Assembly: GCF_000300255.2 (NCBI RefSeq)
Contig: NC_020913.1
Span: 372,001 to 436,000 of the forward strand
Length of the DNA stretch: 64,000 nucleotides
Reading direction: 5' to 3'
Origin: Candidatus Methanomethylophilus alvi Mx1201
GTDB taxonomy: Archaea > Thermoplasmatota > Thermoplasmata > Methanomassiliicoccales > Methanomethylophilaceae
The notes beneath the pieces were generated by a model. That model made no database searches, had not been told where the DNA came from, and saw only the letters and a program-made list of their open reading frames with translations. This document shows, piece by piece, positions 26,713 through 34,666 of this stretch; positions within the stretch are counted from its first letter, which is position 1, and every line of letters starts with the position of its first letter. Both the position numbers and the translations under genes were made by a program.

Positions 26713-26724
26713 GCGCACGTGCGC
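26713..26724. promoter_or_regulatory. 12-bp perfect palindrome between divergent promoters
   Basis: GCGCACGTGCGC sits between the deoxyhypusine synthase promoter (left) and the corrinoid-gene TATA (CATATAATAAACC, ~26749-26761). It is a plausible operator for a dimeric regulator of the cluster. Confidence 0.45.
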
Positions 26725-26842
26725 ATATTCCCTCAAAATGTCCACACAAACATATAATAAACCTCGTCATGATACGTTATATATTCGGGGGCAGGACTGC
26801 ATTAGTCGTGCGTCCCGTTGTAAAAACAGAGGTGCGAAGATC

Positions 26843-27499
26843 ATGGCCGGTGCCGAGCAGAAGGATATCCTGAACGATCTGAGGGATTCCATTATCGAGA
26901 TGGATTTCGGAAAGGCCAGTGCAGCCGCACGTTCCGCATTGGCCGCAGGGATGGATCCGGCGGTCATAATCGACGAGGGTCTCGGCAAAGGCATGGAGAG
27001 GATCAGCGACGAGTTCAACGAGGGGAAGATCTTCCTCCCGCAGATCCTGGCCGCATCCATGGCCATGGAGGCGGCCCTCCAGGAGATCACCCCCGTTCTG
27101 GAGAAGAATGCGGGAAAACTCAAGGGCGTTATCGTCATGGGATCCGTCCAAGGGGACATACACGAGATCGGCAAAAGCGTCTGCTGCGCCATGCTGAGGG
27201 GCGCGGGATACAAGGTCATAGACCTGGGGGCCGATGTAAGTCCCGACAAGTTCATCGATGCGGCCCGGGAGAACCACGCCGACATAATCGGGGCATCCGC
27301 ACTGATGACGACTACCCTGGTGGCACAGAAGGATATCATACGTCATATAAAGGAGGAGAACGAGTCCTTCAAGACCGCCGTAGGCGGGGCACCCTGCAGT
27401 CAGGAATGGTGTGACGAGATCGGGGCCGACGGGTATTCCGCCTCGGCCAGCGATATCGTGGCCCTCGTAGACAGGATGCTCGGGGTCAAGAGGAACTGA
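26843..27499 (+). CDS. Corrinoid methyl-carrier protein
   Basis: The protein is 218 residues from the ATG at 26843 with a GAGGTG ribosome site; the frame is open upstream but that part is antisense to deoxyhypusine synthase. It has a helical cap followed by a B12 domain with the D-x-H-x-x-G motif (QGDIHEIGKS, ~residue 105), SALMTTT and VGGAPCS. It is divergent from the UROD methyltransferase run and is probably its methyl donor. The substrate methyltransferase is not in the window. Confidence 0.9.
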   Translation: MAGAEQKDILNDLRDSIIEMDFGKASAAARSALAAGMDPAVIIDEGLGKGMERISDEFNEGKIFLPQILAASMAMEAALQEITPVLEKNAGKLKGVIVMGSVQGDIHEIGKSVCCAMLRGAGYKVIDLGADVSPDKFIDAARENHADIIGASALMTTTLVAQKDIIRHIKEENESFKTAVGGAPCSQEWCDEIGADGYSASASDIVALVDRMLGVKRN

Positions 27500-27520
27500 C
27501 CCAGACCTCTTTTTTTCACT
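27500..27520 (+). terminator. T-rich stretch after corrinoid gene
   Basis: CTCTTTTTTTC directly after the stop resembles an archaeal U-rich terminator; the next gene follows 38 bp after the stop, so it may be partial. Confidence 0.4.
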
Positions 27521-27537
27521 TCTCGGAGGTTGTTCCG

Positions 27538-28008
27538 TTGCAGATGATGTTGCGCGACCGCGATTACCCCGAACTTCTGGAGGAGCTCAAGGGCAGGAAG
27601 GTCCTGATATGGACTTGCAACACATGTGCCAGACTATGCGATGTCGGGGGTAGGGAAAACGCCGAGGCCCTCGCAGGGAGACTCAGGGAGGACGGCGTCG
27701 AAGTGGTCGGCATATCGTCTACGGGGGCGTCATGCATAGCTTCCAACGTACGCAGGTGCCGGGAGGACGTCCCGGACGGATACGATGTCGTAGTGGCTCT
27801 GACGTGCGACATAGGATCCCAGCTTGCTGGCACAGTGTTCGGCAGACCGGTCGTCAACCCTGTGGCGACCCTCGGTACGGGATATCGCGACGATTCGCGC
27901 GCCTGCATCATATTCGGTCGCGGAGGGGACGGGGATGTCTCCTTGGAGAAGGAGGCGGAGAGACTCGGTTTGGATACCGGGCCAATCGTCCGACCTCCCT
28001 CTATATAA
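27538..28008 (+). CDS. Cys-containing protein resembling methylene-THF reductase C-terminal (MetV-like) domain
   Basis: The protein is 156 residues from TTG at 27538 (GGAGG eight bases upstream); ATG at 27544 is the alternative. It has WTCNTCARLCDVGG near the N-terminus, and further cysteines in STGASCIASNVRRC and LTCDIGSQL. The pattern resembles the zinc/Fe-S MTHFR_C or MetV-like domain seen beside corrinoid methyltransferases. It follows the corrinoid gene on the same strand, so a role in methyl or electron transfer is likely but inferred. Confidence 0.7.
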   Translation: MQMMLRDRDYPELLEELKGRKVLIWTCNTCARLCDVGGRENAEALAGRLREDGVEVVGISSTGASCIASNVRRCREDVPDGYDVVVALTCDIGSQLAGTVFGRPVVNPVATLGTGYRDDSRACIIFGRGGDGDVSLEKEAERLGLDTGPIVRPPSI

Positions 28009-28080
28009 TAATATAAAAAGGACTCCTCGTTATCTTTTAATATAGGGTCGCTCTAATCCGCCCGTATAAGAGGATCCGCC

Positions 28081-28698
28081 ATGTATATGATAACTGAAGC
28101 CCAGAAGATCGTCCGCATCCCTCCGTCCAAGCTCGGAGAGGACATTTCGGACGTCATAGGCGCTCTCTCCAGCGAGACCTTCGAGGGGAAGCTGGAAGAG
28201 GACAAATCCATCGCAGTGCTGGTAGGAGACGTCGTGCCCGAGGGGCCCGGACGCATCGTCCATGGCGATGGGGCGGTATACCAGACTGTCAAGTTCAAGC
28301 AGCTCGTGTTCGCTCTCAGGGACAACGAGGTCGTGGAGGGAACCGTGGTGGAGGTCCTCAACTTCGGTGCCTTCATAAGGTTCGGTCCTCTGGACGGACT
28401 CCTCCATGTCAGTCAGATCATGGACGACCACGTCGACATCGACGAGGGCAACCAGAGGCTGATCGGAAAGGAGAGCGGCAGGACTCTGGCGGTCGGAGAC
28501 AAGGTCAGGGCCAGGGTGGTCAGCATCGACCTCAACGAGAAGACCCCTCAGGACAGCAAGATCGGACTCACCATGCGCCAGCCCGGACTCGGAAAACTCG
28601 AGTGGATCGAGCAGGATGCCAACAAGCACAAGGGCGATTCCGAGGAGGATGCCGAGAAATCCGCCTCCAAGAAAGGGAAGAAAGGAGGCGACGAGTGA
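28081..28698 (+). CDS. rpo7: RNA polymerase subunit Rpo7 (RpoE')
   Basis: The 205-residue protein has an N-terminal RNP-like domain (residues 1-80) and an S1 domain (VEGTVVEVLNFGAFIRFGPLDG...), with a Lys/Glu-rich tail. Rpo7 pairs with Rpo4 in the stalk of archaeal RNA polymerase. A TATA-like TTTTAATATAGG precedes it at ~28035. It heads an operon with spt4, a dephospho-CoA kinase, S24e and S27ae, a typical archaeal order. Confidence 0.95.
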   Translation: MYMITEAQKIVRIPPSKLGEDISDVIGALSSETFEGKLEEDKSIAVLVGDVVPEGPGRIVHGDGAVYQTVKFKQLVFALRDNEVVEGTVVEVLNFGAFIRFGPLDGLLHVSQIMDDHVDIDEGNQRLIGKESGRTLAVGDKVRARVVSIDLNEKTPQDSKIGLTMRQPGLGKLEWIEQDANKHKGDSEEDAEKSASKKGKKGGDE

Positions 28699-28892
28699 TG
28701 GTCGTAAGACAGGTCTTCAAGGCATGCAAGTCCTGCCAGTTCATCACCGAGGACGACACCTGCCCCCGCTGCGGCGGAGAGACCAGCAAAGAATGGCAGG
28801 GCATGGTGGCCATCGCCGACTACACGAAGTCGGAGATCGCAAAGAAGATGGGCATAACGGCCAACGGTCAGTATGCCCTCAAGGTCCGCTGA
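28698..28892 (+). CDS. spt4: Transcription elongation factor Spt4 (RpoE'')
   Basis: The 64-residue protein binds zinc through CKSC near residue 10 and CPRC near residue 22; its end is SEIAKKMGITANGQYALKVR, typical of archaeal Spt4. It forms the Spt4/5 clamp on RNA polymerase. It starts on the last base of the rpo7 stop. Confidence 0.94.
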   Translation: MVVRQVFKACKSCQFITEDDTCPRCGGETSKEWQGMVAIADYTKSEIAKKMGITANGQYALKVR

Positions 28893-29407
28893 TGGGTATG
28901 GCCGCGGGCAGGAGGCTCACCCCCGAGATGAGGGAGGTGTTCCAACAGCCTGTCGGGCGGGACATATCCGAAAGCGAACTGTCACAGATTCACGCTAAAC
29001 ACATCATTATCACCGTCGGCGACGTGGTCTCGCTCACGGTGAGGAAGCACGGGATCGTGCCCCTCCTGTCCGTCTATGACGGATATACGGAGAGACGCGA
29101 GCTCACCGGGTTCGCCGACCTCGTCAGGGACGCAGGTCTGGCGGAAACGGTGGTGTCGAATCCTGCGGGGACGATAACGTCCCAGCTGTCCGACGCCGTC
29201 GAAAACGCATTGGCCGGGAGGTCCGCAGGGATCATCCGTGTCGAAGGGGAGGAGGACCTGGCATTGTTGCCATGCGTCCTTTATGCCCCCGAAGGCGCGG
29301 TGGTCATCTACGGGTGGCCCGGGAGAGGGATGAAGGCCGTCGACACGGACGGACTTTCCAAAGCATACATCGAGAAACTGCTCGAAAGTATGGAGGAGCT
29401 AATATGA
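28892..29407 (+). CDS. GTP-dependent dephospho-CoA kinase (DUF359)
   Basis: The 171-residue protein has the DUF359 motifs GDVVSLTVRKHGIVPLLSVYD, SNPAGTITSQL and VEGEEDLALLP, plus YGWPGRGMKAVD. It phosphorylates dephospho-CoA with GTP as the last step of archaeal CoA synthesis. ATG overlaps the spt4 stop (ATG at 28892 or 28898). Confidence 0.92.
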   Translation: MGMAAGRRLTPEMREVFQQPVGRDISESELSQIHAKHIIITVGDVVSLTVRKHGIVPLLSVYDGYTERRELTGFADLVRDAGLAETVVSNPAGTITSQLSDAVENALAGRSAGIIRVEGEEDLALLPCVLYAPEGAVVIYGWPGRGMKAVDTDGLSKAYIEKLLESMEELI

Positions 29408-29724
29408 AAATGGAGATAATCTGCGAGAGGGAGAACCCCCTGTACAACAGGAAAGAGGTTCGCTTCGTTGTCGACCACGAGAGGGAGTCCACTCCCGGAA
29501 GGAACGCCGTAGCCGAGGAGCTTGCGAAGAAGTACAACACCCAGAGGGTGTGTGTCGTCATCGACGAGCTTGCCGGAGAGTACGGAGTCGGCAAGACCAA
29601 GGGCTACGCCAAGATCTACGCAAACAAGAAGGCAGCCCTCGACTGCGAGGAAGAGCACCTCCTGAAGAGGAACGGAATCGCAGCAGAAGAGAAGAAAGAG
29701 GAAGAGGCCCCCGCCGCAGAGTGA
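29404..29724 (+). CDS. rps24e: Ribosomal protein S24e
   Basis: The 106-residue protein shows NPLYNRKEVRFVVDHERESTPGRNAV and GVGKTKGYAKIYANKKAA, diagnostic of S24e. The acidic, alanine-rich tail is lineage-specific. The start overlaps the end of the DUF359 gene. Confidence 0.96.
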   Translation: MKMEIICERENPLYNRKEVRFVVDHERESTPGRNAVAEELAKKYNTQRVCVVIDELAGEYGVGKTKGYAKIYANKKAALDCEEEHLLKRNGIAAEEKKEEEAPAAE

Positions 29725-29729
29725 TTTAA

Positions 29730-29918
29730 ATGGCAAAGAAAGAAGCAGCACCCAAGAAAGAAGCATCGAAGAGGGACGCATACACCGTAGAGGGCGACAA
29801 ACTCGTCAGGACCAAGCCCGTCTGCCCCAAGTGCGGACCCGGTGTATTCATGGCAGTCCACAAGGACCGTGTTTCCTGCGGAAAGTGCGGATACACAGAA
29901 TTCAACAAGAAAGAGTGA
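29730..29918 (+). CDS. rps27ae: Ribosomal protein S27ae
   Basis: The 62-residue protein has a single zinc ribbon: [27 protein letters not shown]. Its N-terminus is lysine/alanine-rich. It is the last gene of the rpo7 operon. Confidence 0.95.
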   Translation: MAKKEAAPKKEASKRDAYTVEGDKLVRTKPVCPKCGPGVFMAVHKDRVSCGKCGYTEFNKKE

Positions 29919-29961
29919 AGGAAAATCTCCAAGGCTCCGTCCCTCTCAAAAGGGGCCATAT

Positions 29962-29990
29962 GCCGGGGCTGGCACCCCGGCCACGTTTTC
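29962..29990 (+). terminator. Hairpin terminator of the rpo7-S27ae operon
   Basis: GCCGGGG pairs with CCCCGGC around a six-base loop, followed by CACGTTTTC, 44 bp after the S27ae stop. Confidence 0.6.
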
Positions 29991-30027
29991 CTGACTCATT
30001 CTGCCCTTAATTTTACATAATCCCAAG

Positions 30028-30101
30028 GGGCCTGTAGTATAGCTTGGATAGCATAGGGGCCTCCGGAGCCCCGGACCCGGGTTCGAATCCCGGCGGGCCC
30101 G
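30028..30101 (+). tRNA. tRNA-Arg (anticodon CCG), integration target
   Basis: Acceptor GGGCCTG/CGGGCCC (one G-U pair), anticodon stem GGGGC/GCCCC with loop CTCCGGA (anticodon CCG), T-arm GGGTTCGAATCCC. No CCA is encoded. Its 3' 14 bases (30089-30102) recur wholly or in part at 30407, 33316 and 34001, so it served as attachment site for the island that follows. Confidence 0.93.
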
Positions 30102-30530
30102 CTACTTTCATTAGTCAGCAGTCTATTTTTATGTACATTAAATTTTTAAAGCGGTTTACCTGAAAAATAGTCAGGAATACCTTAGCTGCGATCTTATGCA
30201 GATTTGTCCCAATTTTCTATTGAATTCTGCTATGTTATGTCCTATTTCATCAGAAAATAGACCTATTTAAAGGGTTAATCAACAAATTATTTTGTAGGTA
30301 GCGAGAAATTGTTGATTTTAATCAAAAATTAATGTACGTACATTAGTGGCAAAATCGTCGTTAATGTACACTTGGTATACACATCTGGCCTATTGCAATA
30401 ACGAGTCCCGGCGGGATTGCTGATTCTGTCGGTATGGTGCATATCGTGTTATATTTCAGACAAATTGCTGCTTATCGACCTATCTGATTTTGGAAATAAC
30501 CTATTTATAAAGACAGGGGAATCAATAACC
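30102..30530. other. AT-rich junction region without genes
   Basis: These 430 bp between tRNA-Arg and the nucleotidyltransferase gene are AT-rich. They contain the first 85-bp direct repeat and, at ~30505, a TATA-like CTATTTATAAAG that would give a leaderless mRNA for the next gene. I see no coding sequence. Confidence 0.6.
30331..30415. repeat. 85-bp direct repeat, copy A (att-like)
   Basis: It begins with the 14-bp palindrome AATGTACGTACATT, continues through TCTGGCCTATTGCAATAACG, and ends in the tRNA-Arg tail fragment TCCCGGCGGG. It matches copy B with about five mismatches. It is probably a recombination site left by an integrative element. Confidence 0.8.
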
Positions 30531-30848
30531 ATGGCACTGGCTATCAGATCTAATGAGAATGTCTCTAGATTAGCTGATGCTGTTCTTCCCCTTGTTTCCA
30601 AGTACCATATCGAGAAGGTCTGGCTGTTTGGATCCCGTGCACGTGGCACAGAGCATGAAAGCAGCGATTTCGATGTATGCATCCTTCCTTCTGAACAGTT
30701 CTCATTCAGTGATTATTACTATTTCGAGAAGGAATTGTCTGAAATACTCAATTCAGAAGTTCATGTGATGACTCGTGGTGCCTTGGAATCTGAACATGAT
30801 CAGTTCTACAACAATGTAGTCAGAGATGAGGTTCTTGTTTATGGATGA
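30531..30848 (+). CDS. MNT-type nucleotidyltransferase antitoxin (MntA-like)
   Basis: The 105-residue protein is a minimal nucleotidyltransferase with GSRARGTEHESSDFDVCI (G-S-x10-D-x-D). In HEPN/MNT modules this protein AMPylates and silences the HEPN toxin. The gene is more AT-rich than the core genome and lies between two att-like repeats, consistent with transfer. The HEPN gene follows 24 bp later. Confidence 0.9.
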   Translation: MALAIRSNENVSRLADAVLPLVSKYHIEKVWLFGSRARGTEHESSDFDVCILPSEQFSFSDYYYFEKELSEILNSEVHVMTRGALESEHDQFYNNVVRDEVLVYG

Positions 30849-30872
30849 AAGGGAAGATCTTCCATAGACAGG

Positions 30873-31178
30873 ATGAACGAGTATTGTCAGCGCATTGCGT
30901 TCACTATGCACCGTTTCGGTAATGATTTCGACTCATTCAATAAGGATTATGATTATCGATCCTCAGTATTGTTCAATCTTCAGCAGATTGGAGAGAATGC
31001 CAAGCTTATCCGTCTTTGGTTATCTGAGAATTCTACTTATGATTGGAATCCGGTCTGTAGTTTCAGGGATTTTATCGCCCACAATTATGCGCGTGTGGAG
31101 AATAAGGTAATTTGGAAGATCCTCATTGATGATTTCCCATTGATGATGAATGAGGTTATCAGACTCAAATCATTATGA
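30873..31178 (+). CDS. HEPN-domain toxin (HepT/DUF86-like)
   Basis: The 101-residue all-helical protein has the HEPN RNase motif RDFIAHNY (R-x4-H plus Tyr) near residue 66, with the Tyr that MntA modifies. It is the expected partner of the preceding MNT antitoxin. Such pairs give plasmid/island stability or phage defence. Confidence 0.88.
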   Translation: MNEYCQRIAFTMHRFGNDFDSFNKDYDYRSSVLFNLQQIGENAKLIRLWLSENSTYDWNPVCSFRDFIAHNYARVENKVIWKILIDDFPLMMNEVIRLKSL

Positions 31179-31298
31179 ATGTGGGTTAGAAATCAAATTC
31201 TATCCGAAAAGATAAATGGCAGAGTTTGGTCGCCCGACAGCCGCATTTCTCTGCCGTACCTACTGTTTGAGGCATGTTGATTTATAAGCCTATCAATA

Positions 31299-33167
31299 CC
31301 GAAATTCTGCGCGTGTAAGTAACTCAACCCTTGGGAGTTGCGAGACATCTCAGATCGCATACCTCGATGCCCAAGACGGGTTCATTGGGTACTTCCACTC
31401 CGAACATTCCGAAGATGTTCCTGCAGTTCTTGGATATCTCCGAAAGAGCGGACGAAGAACCGTAACTCAGACAGTTGATCGTGTTCAGGTACCCCAGAGT
31501 CTGACCGACGGACATCTCCCGTTTGCCGGATTCCCTTATCTCAGCGCACAGTTCGCATTTGAGGATCAGTGAAACGAACTTTATCAGCGAACGTCCGATC
31601 ATCGTGTATTTGTCGGGAGTACGGTGCCTCCTGTCGTCCGATTTGCTGAAATCGAACGCCTGTTCGGTAAGTCTCCTTGCGTCATATGCCGTCATAACCG
31701 TCGACCAGTCCAGATCCGATGAGGATAACATGACGAACACTCCCGCGCGGTTCTCAGCGAAGCTTACGGAATTCTGCTTCTCCTTGACGATCACCTTCTT
31801 CCCGTCGGCCTGTACATCGAAGTGTTTGATCGCCTTCCCAGCGATCTTCTTGAACCTGGCCACAGGATCCTTGCATTCTATCTCTGCGGCCTTCCTCTTC
31901 AGATCGTTGAGCATCATCTTGTGGTTCTGGACCTCGTCGGAGTACTTCTTGGAATCGAAACATACGTATGCGTTGATCATACCATCATCCCCGTGTCCGG
32001 CATCGCCGGACACCGTGAAGGAGTATGCCTGCGATCCGTCCGCGGATAGCCTGTCGGCTTCCGTCAGACCGATCTGCGTCTTCCACACCTTATATGCATG
32101 TCCGTCGTGAATCATATCCAGAGATTCGTTGGTCTTCACGAACCTGGACATCAGCGTTTTGATCGCTTTGGAGGATGTGTTCGCAGGGGCGGTGAATCTT
32201 ATCCCCTTGTCCAGGAGGTGTTTCACATTGGCACCCGAAACGAATCCCCTGTCGAATACGAACAAAGCATCCTTCTTCCCGTATCTTTCTATGTCGGACA
32301 CCATCCTGTCCACGGTAGCTATATCGGAGATCGTACCGGGATAATGGCGGAACATGAGGGGGATGCCTCTCATGTCTGTGGCGAAACCGGTCTTCGTCTG
32401 CTTGATATCCTCTCCGTCCTTGTTGTTCACCACATATTCGGCCATCTGGTCCAGTTCCGAATAAGTGCCGTTGGTGGTCGTATCCCAGGCCACCAGCCCA
32501 TTGGATCCCTTAACCCTGAGTTCGAAGAAACGGTCGATGTTCATCGCCTTCTCCCCGAGATTCCTGGTGAAGTCCGAAAGCGTTCCCGAATCCATCGATG
32601 CTCTGAGATCATAGAATTCGCGGATGTACGTCCTCTCCAAAGTGGAATCTATGTTCCTGAATGCGCCCGGTTCCATAAGATAGGCCATCGCAGCCGCGAG
32701 AATGGTCTTCCCCGAATTGCCGAATGCCCTCATGAGGTCCTCGCCGAGGGACATCCTCAGCTGCACTTCGTGCAGCAGGTATGTCGCCCCGTACTCCTTT
32801 GACGACACACCTTTGAGAATCGCGATCTCCTTCTCTTTCGCGATTTTTCTGCGGTTCTCTGCAGATTTTTCGGGAATCTTGGGAAGCAGCTCCTTGGTGT
32901 CGGGATCCACCCTGCCCAAGTAGGTGGAAACGGTCTTTTTCTTACCGTTTTCCATAGTAGAGGTTACCTCATAAGCATAGAATCTGTCCCCTCTTTTGAC
33001 GATCGTGCGTTTGATTCCGTCTCCATCCCTCGGTCTGACCATGTTATTACCTAACATAAACTGTATGTAAGTAATGGTATATAACACCTCTTACCGTACC
33101 CTAGCCAGCATATGAAAAATTGATCAGAAAACAGGATTGCGATTACTTAGCACGCGCAGAATTTGGG
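31299..33167 (-). mobile_element. Intact IS1634/IS4-type insertion sequence, 1869 bp
   Basis: Terminal inverted repeats AAATTCTGCGCGTG are perfect (31302-31315 and 33151-33164) and extend to CC.. /..GG at the ends with one mismatch. The element is bounded on both sides by ATCAATA (31292-31298 and 33168-33174), a 7-bp target duplication. One full-length transposase fills the interior. Perfect ends and an open gene suggest recent activity. Confidence 0.9.
31324..33042 (-). CDS. IS1634-family (DDE) transposase
   Basis: The protein is 572 residues from the ATG at 33042 (AGGTAA upstream). The DDE triad is visible as AWDTTT (~residue 190), VFDRGF (~285) and TEQAFDFSK (~480), the IS4-superfamily Y-x2-R-x3-E-x6-K-like signature. 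Its N-terminal part has GRVDPDTKELLP as in IS1634 proteins. It is uninterrupted. Confidence 0.92.
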   Translation of the reverse strand: MVRPRDGDGIKRTIVKRGDRFYAYEVTSTMENGKKKTVSTYLGRVDPDTKELLPKIPEKSAENRRKIAKEKEIAILKGVSSKEYGATYLLHEVQLRMSLGEDLMRAFGNSGKTILAAAMAYLMEPGAFRNIDSTLERTYIREFYDLRASMDSGTLSDFTRNLGEKAMNIDRFFELRVKGSNGLVAWDTTTNGTYSELDQMAEYVVNNKDGEDIKQTKTGFATDMRGIPLMFRHYPGTISDIATVDRMVSDIERYGKKDALFVFDRGFVSGANVKHLLDKGIRFTAPANTSSKAIKTLMSRFVKTNESLDMIHDGHAYKVWKTQIGLTEADRLSADGSQAYSFTVSGDAGHGDDGMINAYVCFDSKKYSDEVQNHKMMLNDLKRKAAEIECKDPVARFKKIAGKAIKHFDVQADGKKVIVKEKQNSVSFAENRAGVFVMLSSSDLDWSTVMTAYDARRLTEQAFDFSKSDDRRHRTPDKYTMIGRSLIKFVSLILKCELCAEIRESGKREMSVGQTLGYLNTINCLSYGSSSALSEISKNCRNIFGMFGVEVPNEPVLGIEVCDLRCLATPKG

Positions 33168-33227
33168 ATCAATAAAATGTTATTGGTTAATCAAATTATC
33201 AATAAAATGTTATTGGTTAATCAAATT
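33168..33227. repeat. Two tandem 30-bp units next to the IS
   Basis: The unit starting ATCAATAAAATGTTATTGG occurs at 33168-33197 and again at 33198-33227 without mismatch, abutting the right target duplication of the IS. Confidence 0.75.
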
Positions 33228-33239
33228 CTTGATTCAATC

Positions 33240-33324
33240 AATGTACGTACATTAGTTGCAAAAACGGGGTTAATGTACACTTGGTATACGCATCTGGCCT
33301 ATTGCAATAACGAGTCCCGGCGGG
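33240..33324. repeat. 85-bp direct repeat, copy B (att-like)
   Basis: Same sequence as copy A, from the AATGTACGTACATT palindrome to the tRNA-Arg tail, here longer (TCCCGGCGGGGCCCGC to 33330). With copy A it brackets the HEPN/MNT pair and the IS. Confidence 0.8.
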
Positions 33325-33334
33325 GCCCGCATCA

Positions 33335-33362
33335 GATTTGGGTTCGAACCCCCACGTGGACA
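33335..33362 (+). other. Orphan tRNA 3'-end fragment
   Basis: GGGTTCGAACCC is a perfect T-arm, followed by CCACGTGGACA that looks like an acceptor 3' strand. No 5' half is present. It may be the 3' end of another tRNA carried as an att site by an integrated element. Confidence 0.45.
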
Positions 33363-33401
33363 TTTAAATAGTACAATGTACTACACATTATCAGTGATCA
33401 A

Positions 33402-33626
33402 ATGGCATTCTCGATAAGACTCACTGAAGATGAAGAAATCCTCGCCAGAAGATATGCGGCGCTTATGGGCGTTTCCATGGGTGAGGCTTTCAAACAGGCC
33501 CTCTTCGAGAAGATCGAGGATGAGTACGACATCGCTGTCGGCGAAGCGGCATACAGGAGATACCTTGACAATCCGAAGACATACTCTCACGCAGAAGTCC
33601 TCAAGATGTTCGGTGATGAAGAGTGA
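33402..33626 (+). CDS. Ribbon-helix-helix antitoxin, RelB/DUF6290-like
   Basis: The 74-residue protein begins MAFSIRLTEDEEILARRYA, typical of RHH antitoxins. Its C-terminal half (AYRRYLDNPKTYSHAEVLKMFG) would wrap the toxin. It overlaps the toxin by GTGA. It has a TATA-like TTTAAATAG at 33363, about 40 bases upstream. Confidence 0.88.
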   Translation: MAFSIRLTEDEEILARRYAALMGVSMGEAFKQALFEKIEDEYDIAVGEAAYRRYLDNPKTYSHAEVLKMFGDEE

Positions 33627-33889
33627 GTTATTCTGTTGAGTATACATATGATGCTATCAAGCAGCTGAGGAAGATGGATCGTTTCACGAGAACGATGATA
33701 CTCAACTGGATTTCCAAACATCTTGATGGTACTGACAATCCGTTCGCTTCAGGGAAAGCACTGACCGGCGATAAGGTTGGATTGTGGAGATACAGGGTGG
33801 GGGACTACAGGCTCATCAGCAAGATCGACAAAGGAAAACTTGTGATCCTGTTGGTCGAGATAGGACACAGGTCCAACATGTACGACTGA
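33623..33889 (+). CDS. RelE/ParE-type toxin
   Basis: The protein is 88 residues from GTG at 33623. It has the RelE fold landmarks: YDAIKQLRKMDR, LTGDKVGLWRYRVGDYRLI and a C-terminal EIGHRSNMYD with the His/Arg/Tyr cluster. It probably cleaves mRNA on the ribosome. It pairs with the overlapping RHH antitoxin. Confidence 0.9.
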   Translation: MSYSVEYTYDAIKQLRKMDRFTRTMILNWISKHLDGTDNPFASGKALTGDKVGLWRYRVGDYRLISKIDKGKLVILLVEIGHRSNMYD

Positions 33890-34000
33890 ATTCATCATTC
33901 CGTGGGGTATTATTTCATCGGATAAGTTACCGAACTTATGCATGTATACGGGGTATAAGTTACCTCGATTTCTGATGTCTGGCCATTGACTTAAGCGGTT

Positions 34001-34014
34001 CCCGGCGGGCCCGC
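34001..34014. repeat. Third copy of the tRNA-Arg tail (distal att-like site)
   Basis: CCCGGCGGGCCCGC is identical to the last bases of tRNA-Arg at 30089-30102, and the following bases (TATCTTGTTAG) also resemble those after the tRNA. Upstream is TCTGGCCATTG, echoing copies A and B. It likely marks the far end of the first island segment. Confidence 0.7.
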
Positions 34015-34020
34015 CTATCT

Positions 34021-34206
34021 TGTTAGCAAGCATGATGTTTTTAATGTAACTTAAAATTCAGAATATTTATACTGCCTAAAGTAACATGATAACACATATT
34101 GCGTAACACCCAAAATGGGTCCAGAGGATTATCTTTGGTAGTCATAGAACGACTAACAACCAAAGGGAACAAAAAGGGCCTACACACGGGGTTTGTTGTT
34201 AGGTAA
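34021..34206. other. Non-coding AT-rich segment with hairpin
   Basis: No gene seen. At 34131-34165 an imperfect hairpin pairs CTTTGGTAGTC with GACTAACAACCAAAG. It could be the end of a degenerate mobile element. Confidence 0.4.
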
Positions 34207-34425
34207 TTGGTTATTCGAACCTATCCGAAAGGCCCTTTTGGATATCGAAGTACAGAGGCTATCGGAACATCATCCGATGAGGCGATAGAGTTCGTTCTCG
34301 GGACTCCCAAGACCACTCTGCGGAGATGGGTCGAGAAAGCCGGGTATCAATGGAAGGTCGGTGCGATGGAGGTGCCGTACAGGTTCAAGAGTCTGAGGGG
34401 AAACGAGGCAGTCCCATTCTCCTGA
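34207..34425 (+). CDS. Possible small helix-turn-helix protein or transposase remnant
   Basis: 72 codons from a TTG, containing SDEAIEFVLGTPKTTLRRWVEK, which looks like a helix-turn-helix. Length and context suggest a fragment. No ribosome site is convincing and I do not recognise the family. Confidence 0.3.
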   Translation: MVIRTYPKGPFGYRSTEAIGTSSDEAIEFVLGTPKTTLRRWVEKAGYQWKVGAMEVPYRFKSLRGNEAVPFS

Positions 34426-34666
34426 TAATAAACGTGGGGAGAGATCCCCATAACCTCCCCTCATCCAGGTTTATGCGAACGTTATTTTTTGCATACGTCT
34501 TTTGGAAAGGCCTCTCTCCCAGCGTGGTCCTTGAGTCTGTCTCGCAAGAGCGTTGAGAAAATGATCTCATCTGTTTTTCCTGCTTCAGATACCTTATCAT
34601 CAGTTTGTATCATTCCATCGTTGCGACGTAATTTCTGGACCCATGCAGGGTTGTATCCTTCACCTG

